Positions 1-7,499 of a stretch of DNA of 22,872 nucleotides are shown piece by piece. The stretch is from Chloroflexota bacterium (lineage in GTDB: Bacteria; Chloroflexota; Dehalococcoidia; SM23-28-2; RBG-16-64-32). Each line of letters starts with the position of its first letter. The stretch's first letter is position 1. The DNA is taken from positions 1 to 22,872 of the forward strand of contig JADFKG010000011.1 in the NCBI GenBank assembly GCA_022565075.1, in the 5' to 3' direction. The translations under genes and the position numbers were made by a program. Under the pieces are notes generated by a model. That model made no database searches and was not told the DNA's origin. It saw only the letters and a list, made by a program, of their open reading frames with translations.

Positions 1-201
1 CGGGATGAGGACGCCTCGCTCTCATTCGCCCAGGCCCGCGAACGCGCCCACGCCGCCTACAAACGACGCCTCAGCGCGATCAGATCGGCCGCCGACGCCG
101 CCTGGGACAGCGTCCTCCGCGCCACGGCCCACGCCGACGGCTATCAGCACTACGAGTCGCACCGGCGCTACATCGAATCCGCGGGCAGCGAGGGAGGCTA
201 G
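1..201 (+). CDS. C-terminal end of an unidentified protein
   Basis: The first reading frame is open from the window edge to a TAG at 199-201 and gives 66 residues, so the start lies outside the window. The peptide is rich in Ala, Arg and His and looks mostly helical (it contains FAQARERAHAAYKRRLSAI and ends in SAGSEGG). Codon use is strongly GC-biased at the third position, as in the neighbouring genes, which supports real coding. No family could be recognised. It converges on the RRM gene, with a strong hairpin between the two stop codons. Confidence 0.6.
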   Translation, partial: RDEDASLSFAQARERAHAAYKRRLSAIRSAADAAWDSVLRATAHADGYQHYESHRRYIESAGSEGG

Positions 202-224
202 CGTCGAGGGCTGCCTGATCGTAC

Positions 225-245
225 CGGCCGGCGTCGCGCCGGCCG
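225..245. terminator. Perfect GC-rich hairpin between convergent genes
   Basis: The arm at 225-233 (CGGCCGGCG) pairs perfectly with 237-245 (CGCCGGCCG) around a 3-nt TCG loop, giving a 9-bp stem. On the plus strand it is followed by CATTT, only a weak T-run. It lies 24 nt after the plus-strand stop codon and 39 nt beyond the minus-strand RRM stop, which suits a shared terminator. The weak T-run leaves this short of certain. Confidence 0.55.
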
Positions 246-283
246 CATTTCGTCAGCTGTGGTTCGTTGCTTCGACCCGTCGG

Positions 284-559
284 CTAGCGGCGCCGGCGGC
301 CGCCGCCTTTGCGGTTCTTGCGGTCTTCGAGGACGATGTCCATCGTCCGTCCGTTCAGCTCCTTGCCGCGCAACTTCTCCATCGCCTCCCGCGCCGCCTC
401 CTTGTCCGCCATCTCGACGAACCCGAAGCCCTTCGCGCGGCCGCGTCGGTCGCTCATCACCTTCGTGGAGACGATCTTCCCAAACGGCGTGAACTCCGTG
501 AGGAGGTCTGCTTCCGTCGTTTCGTGTGCCAGATTGCCGATGTAAAGTGTGCTGCTCAG
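284..559 (-). CDS. Small RRM-domain RNA-binding protein, CTG start
   Basis: This 91-residue protein is a single RNA recognition motif with a basic tail, like the small Rbp-type proteins of cyanobacteria and Chloroflexota. RNP2 is LYIGNL at residues 5-10, RNP1 is KGFGFVEM at 43-50, and the tail is KNRKGGGRRRR. Such proteins bind single-stranded RNA and are often linked to cold response or mRNA handling; the target here is unknown. No ATG, GTG or TTG lies in frame upstream of the RRM before a stop at 596-598. A CTG at 557-559 sits 6 nt after AGGTGG, so CTG is the chosen start. The first in-frame ATG falls inside the domain, at residue 35, and would destroy RNP2. An extended -10 lies about 95 nt upstream. 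Confidence 0.85.
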   Translation of the reverse strand: MSSTLYIGNLAHETTEADLLTEFTPFGKIVSTKVMSDRRGRAKGFGFVEMADKEAAREAMEKLRGKELNGRTMDIVLEDRKNRKGGGRRRR

Positions 560-652
560 GCCAGGCCACCTTTCTGCCTTCGTCGACTCCGTGCGTCAAC
601 CGGTCGTCGCCCGCACAAGAACGCTCGCAGAGCCTCACAGCGGGCCACTACC

Positions 653-661
653 ACTATAGCA
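653..661 (-). promoter_or_regulatory. Candidate extended -10 promoter for the RRM gene
   Basis: On the minus strand the sequence reads TGCTATAGT, an extended -10 (TGn followed by TATAGT), in an otherwise GC-rich stretch. No good -35 was seen at the usual distance, which is common for extended -10 promoters. Transcription would begin near 646 and leave a leader of roughly 85 nt before the CTG start. Confidence 0.35.
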
Positions 662-1052
662 CTTGCCTCTGGTCTCGCCGCCTCGCCAGGCTCGTCGCTT
701 CTGAGTGCGCTACGCGGCTGAGCGCTGTCAAAGGAAACGCTTCCCTTCCGGCCGCCCCGCCGCTCCTTCGTCCAGGTCTCTTGGGCGTCGGGTCGCCCGT
801 CCGCTCCTGAGTCCCTTCCTCGGGATCTGCCAAGCTTCCGTCCGGGAAGCAGGCTCAATCTACGCCGCCAGCGCCAGCAACGTCAAAGCCGGCCGACAAC
901 GTCTCGGCCAGTAACGATCGTTCTCAGCCCGCCAGAGCGAACGCTGTCCCCCGTTCGCAAAAGCGCGCGCCAATCGCGAGGAGGATTTCGATTTACCACA
1001 GGTCATCCACAAATCCACATGGGACGACATCCATCCTCCCAACCCCGAACTC
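662..1052. other. Non-coding interval between divergent genes
   Basis: No convincing gene is visible here; the open frames have Ser/Arg-rich compositions typical of antisense noise. Notable items are a perfect 10-bp palindrome AACGATCGTT at 913-922 and a cluster at 993-1019 containing TTACCACA, TCATCCACA and AAATCCACA. The second of these differs from the TTATCCACA DnaA-box consensus by one base. The interval separates the minus-strand RRM gene from the plus-strand surface protein gene. Confidence 0.4.
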
Positions 1053-1081
1053 TTCACGAATCACTCACGCACCGCTAGAAT
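1053..1081 (+). promoter_or_regulatory. Candidate sigma-70 promoter of the surface protein gene
   Basis: TTCACG at 1053-1058 and TAGAAT at 1076-1081 are separated by 17 bp, a good vegetative promoter geometry. The -10 overlaps the ATG at 1080, so transcripts from this promoter would not contain that ATG. This favours the downstream TTG at 1116 as the start codon. Confidence 0.45.
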
Positions 1082-3203
1082 GCCCGATAGATCAACCAGA
1101 AAGAGGCGGCCGCCCTTGCTGCGCCCCACTTCCTTTCGCCCTCTTCTCGTTCTGATCGCGGCCCTTATCGCGATCGGCCCTGCACCCGCGTCCGCGGAGG
1201 AGCTCGTCAGCGATGGCGGCTTCGAGGCCGGCCTCGGCGGCTGGACGGCCATCGACGGCGAGCTCTCCCTCGTGACCAACGCACACTCCGGCGACCAGGC
1301 CGTTCAGCTTTCCGGTGCCGCCGCTTACGACACCGTGATGTTTAGGCTCATTCCCGTAGCGTCACTGGAGTCGTACGAACTGTCGGGCTGGATATCGGCC
1401 GCCCCGCAGACCGTTGAACGCAGCCACCTCCGAATACGCTGGATCAACGCAAACGGAAGCCTGGGCGCGATCCACGATTCACCGTGGGCGCCCAGATCGG
1501 GCCTCGGCTACGAGTACCTGACGACGGGCCCTCAACTCGCGCCTCCCGGTGCCGTAGCCGCGCGCATCTCGCTGCTTGCGGTCGGATCGACGCTCCCCTT
1601 CTCCGTCCTGGTCGACGATATCTCGTTCGAGGGCCCGCGCCCACAGCCACCGACAGCCACAACGCCGCCGACGGAGCCACCGAAACCCCCTTCGGCGACG
1701 GCAACACCCCATGTCCCGCCAGCGCTGACTCCAACCGCCTCTCCGACGGCGTCACCACAACAGGCTTCGCCACTGCCGCCGGCGCCTCTCGTGCCAACTG
1801 CCGCGCCGACGCCACCACCAACGCCGAAGCCAACGCCGGGACCGACTCCCGGCCCGATGGTCGTATTCCCACAGCTGACGAACGGGGGCTTCGAGGACGA
1901 CGGCGAAGACGGCGCCCCGCTCGGCTGGCGAAAGATCGGCGGCACCGCTAAGAGTGTGTCCTCGCCGATCCGCTCCGGTAGCCGGGCCCTCGCCCTGACG
2001 TCCGAGACGACCGCTACCAAATGGGCCTACCAGACGGTCCAGGTTGTCGGCGGCGAATTCTACCAGGCCAGCGCCTTCGCCCGCTACACCGACGCTGACG
2101 TCAGAGCGGTCTTCATCCGCGTCTCCTGGTACGCCAGCGCCGACGGTAGCGGCCAGGCGCTTTCGTCCGTTGACTCCGAGACCCTGCTCGACACCGCTTC
2201 GCCGGCCTTTCGCGACCTGACTACCCGGCCTGTCGCAGCGCCGACGAATGCCCGCTCGGCGCGCATACGGCTCATGCTCCGTCCGGCGTCCGGGGCACCG
2301 GCAAGAGCCTACTTTGATGACGTAGCCTTCGTTGAGACGAGCCCACCGCTGGCAACTCCAGCGCCGAGCGCGACAGCCACGCTGCCGCCGGGCGCCACCG
2401 CAGTTCCGGACACCGCGACTACCACACCGACGCCGGCAGCCGAGCCACGGCTGTTCCCGGCGCTTACCAACGGTAGCTTCGAGGACGTTCGCGAGGACGG
2501 AACGCCCTACGCTTGGCGCAAGATCGGCGGCGAGATCGCAGCAACCGACACGGCGCACGTCGACGGGGATCTGGCGCTGCAGTTCGTTTCGCGCACGGCG
2601 TCGACAAAATGGGCGTACCAGGTTGTGACGGTCGAGGCGGGCCGGGCCTACGAGTTCGCCGGGTTCACCGCCGCAGGAGCCGGCACGTCCGAGGCGTTCC
2701 TGCGAGTGTCCTGGTACGCGAGCGCCGACGGCACAGGCTCGATGATCGCGTACCAGGATTCACCCTCGACATCATCGGCCACGGCGGCATTCCAGCACCT
2801 CAGCACGGGCGCCATCGAAGCACCTGCGGACGCCCGTTCCACTAAGCTGCGCCTGATGCTGCGCCCGGCGAGCGAGGCGACGGCGGTAGCCTACTTCGAC
2901 TCGCTGTCCTTCGGCGAGACCGCGGCGGCTCTCGGAGGCTCGGGGCCCGTTGCAGCGTCGGCACTAACTGCTGGCCGCGAACTCGGCGTCCCCCCGCCAC
3001 TGGTCCTCGGCGCCGTCGCCGCCCCGGTGCCACACATCGCCAACGTGACACCGGCGCCAGCGCAGGCGCAGGCGACGACGAAAGCTGCAGAAGGCGACAA
3101 AACGCTCCTCTTCTTCCTGGGCTCAATCGCCGTGCCTCTCGTTGGGCTGGCAGTGATCGGAGCCATCGAGCTATCACGCCGTCGCGAGACGACGGGCCAG
3201 TAA
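1080..3203 (+). CDS. Secreted, membrane-anchored protein with three galactose-binding-like domains
   Basis: The 707-residue protein has an N-terminal signal peptide: basic residues 1-21, hydrophobic core 22-32, likely cleavage after ASA at 39. Next come a beta-rich domain (about 41-185), a Pro/Thr-rich linker (186-262), a second domain (264-418), a shorter linker (419-458) and a third domain (459-612). A C-terminal transmembrane helix (about 674-697) is followed by a basic stop-transfer tail. Domains two and three are clear duplicates: both contain LTNG-FED, WRKIGG, TKWAYQ, RVSWYASADG and RLMLRPAS. The fold resembles CBM4/9-type or other galactose-binding-like modules that bind sugars or surface polymers; the ligand is unknown and no catalytic domain is present. 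The ATG at 1080 gives the longest form. TTG at 1116, preceded by AAGAGG, is an alternative that keeps a good signal peptide. Confidence 0.85.
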   Translation: MPDRSTRKRRPPLLRPTSFRPLLVLIAALIAIGPAPASAEELVSDGGFEAGLGGWTAIDGELSLVTNAHSGDQAVQLSGAAAYDTVMFRLIPVASLESYELSGWISAAPQTVERSHLRIRWINANGSLGAIHDSPWAPRSGLGYEYLTTGPQLAPPGAVAARISLLAVGSTLPFSVLVDDISFEGPRPQPPTATTPPTEPPKPPSATATPHVPPALTPTASPTASPQQASPLPPAPLVPTAAPTPPPTPKPTPGPTPGPMVVFPQLTNGGFEDDGEDGAPLGWRKIGGTAKSVSSPIRSGSRALALTSETTATKWAYQTVQVVGGEFYQASAFARYTDADVRAVFIRVSWYASADGSGQALSSVDSETLLDTASPAFRDLTTRPVAAPTNARSARIRLMLRPASGAPARAYFDDVAFVETSPPLATPAPSATATLPPGATAVPDTATTTPTPAAEPRLFPALTNGSFEDVREDGTPYAWRKIGGEIAATDTAHVDGDLALQFVSRTASTKWAYQVVTVEAGRAYEFAGFTAAGAGTSEAFLRVSWYASADGTGSMIAYQDSPSTSSATAAFQHLSTGAIEAPADARSTKLRLMLRPASEATAVAYFDSLSFGETAAALGGSGPVAASALTAGRELGVPPPLVLGAVAAPVPHIANVTPAPAQAQATTKAAEGDKTLLFFLGSIAVPLVGLAVIGAIELSRRRETTGQ

Positions 3204-3229
3204 CGGCTGCCTCAGCGGAACGCGGCCTA

Positions 3230-3235
3230 TATAAT
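3230..3235 (+). promoter_or_regulatory. TATAAT -10 eight bases before cmk
   Basis: A perfect TATAAT lies 8 nt before the cmk ATG at 3244, in an otherwise GC-rich intergenic gap. Transcription would start within a base or two of the ATG, giving a leaderless mRNA. No convincing -35 was seen. GGGGAG abuts the ATG and is too close to act as a ribosome binding site. Confidence 0.6.
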
Positions 3236-3243
3236 TCGGGGAG

Positions 3244-3975
3244 ATGGGCGAGCGCACACCGGCACAGACGACGGCGAGCGAACACGTTCGCGTTCCCGAC
3301 AGCCATCGCCGGACGATCGCCGTCGACGGTTCTGCCGCCTCTGGTAAGAGCACGATCGGCCGCCGCCTCGCTGAACAGCTCGGATACGCATTCCTCGACA
3401 CCGGCGTCATGTATCGGGCCGTCACGCACGCAGCCTTGGAGCGCGGCCTCAGCCTCGGGAACAGCGCCGCCATCGGCGAACTGGCGCAAACGCTTCCGAT
3501 CGATGTTTCGCTCGATTGCGGCGGCTCCGGAACACGCGTCACGATCGACGGTTCTGACGTCACGTCACACCTGCGCTCCCAGCCGGTCGAAGACGCCGTT
3601 TCAATCGTCTCGCGCATCGCCGCTGTCCGCGACGCGCTCGTCTCACGACAGCGGCAGTTCGCAGAGCGGCAGCCGATCGTCATGGCCGGGCGCGACATCG
3701 GCACGGTCGTCCTGCCCGACGCCGACCTCAAACTCTACCTCGACGCCTCGATCGAAGAGCGCGCACGGCGCCGCTACGCCGACTTCCTCGCCGCCGGCAA
3801 CGAAGTCTCGCAGGAGATCGTGCTGGAAGACATCCGCCGCCGCGACCGCATCGACTCAGAACGAGAAGTATCACCTCTACGACCGGCCGACGACGCCGTC
3901 ATCATCAACACCGACGGACTCAGCCTGGACCAGGTGATGGACCGCGTGAACAGTCTCGTGCGGGGCGACGAATGA
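3244..3975 (+). CDS. cmk: Cytidylate kinase
   Basis: Transfers phosphate from ATP to CMP or dCMP, supplying CDP/dCDP for RNA, DNA and phospholipid synthesis. The P-loop GSAASGKS is at residues 29-36 after a 20-residue N-terminal extension. Further family motifs are LDTGVMYRAVT, the GRDIGTVVLPDADLKLYLDAS segment and an RRRDRIDSEREVSPL stretch, where ERxxSPL is usual. At 243 residues it is slightly longer than the usual 220-230, and the excess is the N-terminal extension. The ATG at 3244 is the only plausible start and is preceded by TATAAT rather than a Shine-Dalgarno. The TGA overlaps the next gene by 4 nt (ATGA). The order cmk-plsC-ispH also occurs in Clostridia and related bacteria. Confidence 0.95.
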   Translation: MGERTPAQTTASEHVRVPDSHRRTIAVDGSAASGKSTIGRRLAEQLGYAFLDTGVMYRAVTHAALERGLSLGNSAAIGELAQTLPIDVSLDCGGSGTRVTIDGSDVTSHLRSQPVEDAVSIVSRIAAVRDALVSRQRQFAERQPIVMAGRDIGTVVLPDADLKLYLDASIEERARRRYADFLAAGNEVSQEIVLEDIRRRDRIDSEREVSPLRPADDAVIINTDGLSLDQVMDRVNSLVRGDE

Positions 3976-4646
3976 GACGGCTCGCGGTCCGCATCTTCTA
4001 CTACCTTAACCTCTCGTGGACGCGGGCACTTCTGATGCTCATCACGAGCCGCGACATCCAGGGCCGCGAGAACGTGCCGCGAAAGGGCGCTCTGATCGTT
4101 GCCTCGAACCACCTCTCCAATGGGGACCCGCCAATCATCACCGCCGCCGTGCCGCGCCAGATCGCCTGGATGACGAAGGCTGAGTGGTTCAAGACGCCCA
4201 TCATCGGTCCGCTCTTCCGACTGGGAGGCATGATCCCCGTGCGCCGCTTCGAGGCAGACCTGCAGGCGCTGCGCCATGCCCAGCGCCTGCTGCGCGACGG
4301 CGGCGTCCTCGCCATGTTCCCCGAGGGCACGCGCGGCGGCGACAAAGGCCTCCGCGCCGGTGAGCCAGGTACGGCCCTCATCGCACTGCGCACGAACACT
4401 GCGATCGTCCCGATCGCCATCTGGGGCACGGAACACGTCAAGCTCCCGCGGGACTTCTTCCGCCGCACACGGGCGCACGTCCGCTTTGGCAAGCCTTTCA
4501 CGCTCGAATCATCGGGGCGAATCACGCGGGATAACGTAGCGCGCGGCACAGAGACTATAATGAGGGAGATAGCGGCGCTTCTGCCGGAGCGCTACCGAGG
4601 CCTATACAAAAACGCGCCCACGGAAGTCGCCGCTGCGAAAGAGTGA
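3972..4646 (+). CDS. plsC: 1-acyl-sn-glycerol-3-phosphate acyltransferase
   Basis: A 224-residue membrane-associated enzyme that acylates lysophosphatidic acid to phosphatidic acid, the second acylation of glycerolipid synthesis. The catalytic HX4D motif is NHLSNGD (His47, Asp52), and the glycerol-phosphate binding motif FPEGTRGG is at 116-123. The N-terminal segment FYYLNLSWTRALLMLIT (9-25) is the likely membrane-contacting helix. The gene overlaps cmk by 4 nt and ispH by 4 nt, so it is probably translationally coupled within one operon. Substrate specificity (LPA versus another lysolipid) cannot be read from the sequence. Confidence 0.92.
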   Translation: MRRLAVRIFYYLNLSWTRALLMLITSRDIQGRENVPRKGALIVASNHLSNGDPPIITAAVPRQIAWMTKAEWFKTPIIGPLFRLGGMIPVRRFEADLQALRHAQRLLRDGGVLAMFPEGTRGGDKGLRAGEPGTALIALRTNTAIVPIAIWGTEHVKLPRDFFRRTRAHVRFGKPFTLESSGRITRDNVARGTETIMREIAALLPERYRGLYKNAPTEVAAAKE

Positions 4647-5509
4647 CTATGGAGATACTTCTCGCGAAGGAAATGGGCTTTTGCTGGGGCGTCCGGCGCG
4701 CGATCGACATCATGGAGCACGCCGCCGATGAGCACGGCGAGGTCATCAGCGTCGGCCCCATCGTCCACAACCCGCAGGTAGTCGAGGAGCTGGAGGAGCG
4801 CGGCGTCCGCATGGGCGAGCGCCCGGAGGATGACAGCCGGCCGGTGGCGATCACGGCTCACGGCGTCGGCCCTCAGGTGCTGGCAGAGGTCGAGGCGACT
4901 GGCGCCGAGATCATCGACGGCACCTGCCCGATCGTCACGCGTTCACAGCGCTGGGCGCGCCGCATGGCGGAGCAGGGGTTCACGGTCCTCGTCTTTGGCG
5001 ATCCAGAGCACCGCGAGGTGAGAGGAGTCATCGGCTGGGCCGGCGACAAAGCCCTGCCGGTGCGCGACGGCGATCCACTGCCCGACCCGTTCCCGTCGCG
5101 CGTCGCCATCATCTCGCAGACTACGCAGAGCCCGGAACGCTTTGCCGAGTTCGTTTCGGAGGTGATGGTGAAGCACGTCAGTACGATCAGCGAGCTGAGG
5201 CTAGTGAACACGCTCTGTGACGTCACGTCACACCAGCAGGCCGCCGCACGAGAGTTGGCCGCCGAAGTCGACGTGATGCTCGTCGTCGGCGGCCGGGCCA
5301 GCGCCAACACCCGCCACCTCCTCGAAGTTGCGCAAGAAGAGGGCACAACCGCCCATCAGATCGAGACTGAAGGCGAGATCGAGGCGGAGTGGCTGCGTGG
5401 CTGCGACAAGGTCGGCGTCACCGCTGGCGCCTCAACGCCCGATTCGTCCGTCGAGGCAGTCGTGCGTCGCATCCAACAGATCGCCGCAGAGCTGGAAGTT
5501 GCCTCCTGA
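4643..5509 (+). CDS. ispH: 4-hydroxy-3-methylbut-2-enyl diphosphate reductase
   Basis: Final enzyme of the MEP (non-mevalonate) isoprenoid pathway. A [4Fe-4S] protein, it reduces HMBPP to IPP and DMAPP. The three cluster cysteines are visible as GFCWG (Cys14), DGTCP (Cys95) and NTLCD (Cys192). Substrate histidines lie in VHNP (His42) and AHGVG (His73), and in the EHREV segment (His123), and SANTRHL is at 220-226. At 288 residues the length is typical. The GTG at 4643 overlaps the plsC stop by 4 nt; an ATG at 4649 would shorten the protein by two residues. This places the organism on the MEP route to quinones and undecaprenyl phosphate. Confidence 0.96.
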   Translation: MTMEILLAKEMGFCWGVRRAIDIMEHAADEHGEVISVGPIVHNPQVVEELEERGVRMGERPEDDSRPVAITAHGVGPQVLAEVEATGAEIIDGTCPIVTRSQRWARRMAEQGFTVLVFGDPEHREVRGVIGWAGDKALPVRDGDPLPDPFPSRVAIISQTTQSPERFAEFVSEVMVKHVSTISELRLVNTLCDVTSHQQAAARELAAEVDVMLVVGGRASANTRHLLEVAQEEGTTAHQIETEGEIEAEWLRGCDKVGVTAGASTPDSSVEAVVRRIQQIAAELEVAS

Positions 5510-5575
5510 CCCGCAACCTCCTTACCGCTTTTTCGTTTAACTTTCCAGTAACCCGGTACAGCAGGGAGCACCCCC

Positions 5576-7417
5576 ATGTGCGGAATCATCGGCTACGTCG
5601 GTGAACAAGACGCGGCGCCCATCCTCATCGACGGCCTTCGCCGTCTTGAGTATCGAGGCTACGACAGCGTAGGCATCGCCGTCCTCGAAGATTCCGGCGG
5701 CATCGCCGTCCGCAAGAGCGAAGGCAGGCTCGTCTCTCTGACGTCGATTCTGGAGGAGAGCTGGCCACACGGGCGCCAGGGGATCGGCCACACGCGCTGG
5801 GCCACTCACGGCCGCCCGAGCGACGCCAACGCGCACCCGCACACCGACTGCACCGGCACCCTCGTCGTCATTCACAACGGCATCGTCGAAAACCACCGCG
5901 ACCTGCGCGCACGCCTCGAGGCAGCCGGGCATGCGTTCAACTCCGACACAGACACCGAGGTGATACCGCACCTCCTGGAGGAGCACCTGAAAGACGGTAC
6001 CGACCTCCACGACGCTCTGGCCCAGGCGATCGAAGAACTCGCCGGCGCGCACGCCATCCTAACGATGAGCGCCTCTGAACCGGGCGTCATCGTGGCCGGA
6101 CGCAAGGGCAACGCCGGTGGCGTCACCATCGGCTACGGCGAGGACGAGATGTTTATCGCCAGCGACCTGCCGGCGCTTCTCCCACACACACAACGCCTCG
6201 TCTTCCTTGAGGACGGCGACACAGTTCTGATCCGCGGCCGCGAGGCAACCTACCGCAACCACGGCGTAGCCGTCGAACGAGAGCCACAGGAGGTCGGCCT
6301 CGACCCCGTCTCGGCCGCCAAAGGCAACTTCAAGCACTTCATGCAGAAAGAGATCGCCGAGCAGGCCGAGGTCGTGCTCGACACGCTGCGCGGGCGCGCT
6401 CTCTTCGGCGAATCGCGCGTCGACCTGGACGACATGGCGCGCTTCTGCGAGCTATTGCCGCAAGTCAGGCGCGTGCTACTTACCGGTATGGGCACTAGCC
6501 TGCACGCCGCGATGATCGGCCGTCACTACTTCGAGCAGATCGCAGGCCTCCCGGCCGAGTGCGACAACGCCTCCGAGATGCGCTACCGTGGCGCACCGAT
6601 CGGCCCGGAAACGCTGGTCGTCTCCGTCAGCCAGTCCGGCGAGACCGTGGACACGCTCGCCGCCATGAATGAGGCGAAAGAGCGCGGCTGCCCCCAGGTC
6701 ACGATCTGCAACGTGCCGGGAAGCCAGTCCAGCCGCGTCGCGGACGCCGTCGTCTACACGCGCTGCGGCCCGGAGATCGGCGTCGCCAGTACCAAAACGT
6801 ACCTCGCCAGCATCACGGCCCTCTACCTCCTCGCCTGCTACTCCGCGCAGGAGTTGGGCGTCGTTGACCGCGAGCGTCTGGGCGGCTTCCTCGAACCGCT
6901 AGCGCGATTGCCGAAGCTTGTCGGCGAGACGCTGACCCACGATTCCATCATCGAGGGGATCGCGAACGAGTACTACCAGCACGAGAACTTCCTTTTCCTG
7001 GCGCGCGGCATCCAGTACCCGGTGGCGATGGAAGGGGCGCTGAAGCTCAAGGAAGTGAGCTACATCCACGCCGAGGGGTACCCGGCCGGCGAGATGAAGC
7101 ACGGCCCAATCGCCCTCATCGACCGCGACATGCCCGTCATCGCCATCTGCCTTCGCGACGCTCTGCGCGACAAGATGATGAGCAACATCGAGCAGGTCAA
7201 AGCACGCGAGGGTATCGTTATCGCCCTCGCCACAGAAGGCGACCGCGAACTCGAGGAAAAGGCCGACCACGTGATCTACGTGCCGGAGACGTCACCGCTG
7301 CTGGCGCCCATCCTGGCGTCGATCCCGCTGCAGGCGTTCTCGTACCACGTCGCGCTTCGCCGCGGTTGTGACGTCGACCAGCCCCGGAACCTGGCCAAGA
7401 CTGTCACTGTCGAATAG
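5576..7417 (+). CDS. glmS: Glutamine-fructose-6-phosphate aminotransferase (isomerizing)
   Basis: Makes glucosamine-6-phosphate from fructose-6-phosphate and glutamine, the entry step to UDP-GlcNAc and peptidoglycan precursors. The N-terminal glutaminase domain starts MCGIIGYVG with the nucleophile Cys2, followed by GHTRWATHG (71-79) and HNG (100-102). The KHFMQKEI linker is at 253-260. Two SIS sugar-isomerase domains follow, with GTS (306-308) and SQSGET (352-357), and the C-terminus PRNLAKTVTVE is characteristic. Length (613) is normal. AGGGAG lies about 7 nt before the ATG. The gene sits 66 nt after ispH. No glmS ribozyme was recognised in that short gap, where only a T-rich stretch stands out. 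Confidence 0.97.
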   Translation: MCGIIGYVGEQDAAPILIDGLRRLEYRGYDSVGIAVLEDSGGIAVRKSEGRLVSLTSILEESWPHGRQGIGHTRWATHGRPSDANAHPHTDCTGTLVVIHNGIVENHRDLRARLEAAGHAFNSDTDTEVIPHLLEEHLKDGTDLHDALAQAIEELAGAHAILTMSASEPGVIVAGRKGNAGGVTIGYGEDEMFIASDLPALLPHTQRLVFLEDGDTVLIRGREATYRNHGVAVEREPQEVGLDPVSAAKGNFKHFMQKEIAEQAEVVLDTLRGRALFGESRVDLDDMARFCELLPQVRRVLLTGMGTSLHAAMIGRHYFEQIAGLPAECDNASEMRYRGAPIGPETLVVSVSQSGETVDTLAAMNEAKERGCPQVTICNVPGSQSSRVADAVVYTRCGPEIGVASTKTYLASITALYLLACYSAQELGVVDRERLGGFLEPLARLPKLVGETLTHDSIIEGIANEYYQHENFLFLARGIQYPVAMEGALKLKEVSYIHAEGYPAGEMKHGPIALIDRDMPVIAICLRDALRDKMMSNIEQVKAREGIVIALATEGDRELEEKADHVIYVPETSPLLAPILASIPLQAFSYHVALRRGCDVDQPRNLAKTVTVE

Positions 7418-7477
7418 CGGGCGAGGCTGTCCACATTTCTCGCCAGTCCGCCCTCTGAGTTCACCCACGCCTGGTTG

Positions 7478-7483
7478 TACAAT
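7478..7483 (+). promoter_or_regulatory. Candidate -10 (TACAAT) before dgt
   Basis: TACAAT lies 16 nt before the proposed TTG start of dgt, so the expected leader is about 10 nt. It sits in the 82-nt gap after glmS, suggesting that dgt-dnaG-rpoD has its own promoter. No matching -35 was identified. Confidence 0.4.
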
Positions 7484-7499
7484 CCGGCGAGAGTATCCG

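Noticed and set aside
5..721. Long plus-strand open frame across the first genes
   Set aside because: It is out of frame with the real gene end at 1-201 and runs antisense through the RRM gene; composition is Arg/Pro/Ala-rich noise typical of GC-rich shadows.
556..1057. Two minus-strand open frames (556-858 and 860-1057)
   Set aside because: Low-complexity Arg/Ser-rich translations with no motif; the region carries promoter signals instead.
1444..2558. Several long minus-strand open frames opposite the surface protein
   Set aside because: They mirror the Pro/Thr-rich linkers as Gly/Val-rich or Arg-rich runs and have no independent start signals.
5510..5575. glmS ribozyme upstream of glmS
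   Set aside because: The gap to ispH is only 66 nt, too short for the ribozyme, and no conserved core was recognisable.
7420..7444. Hairpin after glmS (GGCGAG / CTCGCC)
   Set aside because: Only 6 bp with a 13-nt loop and no T-run; too weak to call a terminator.
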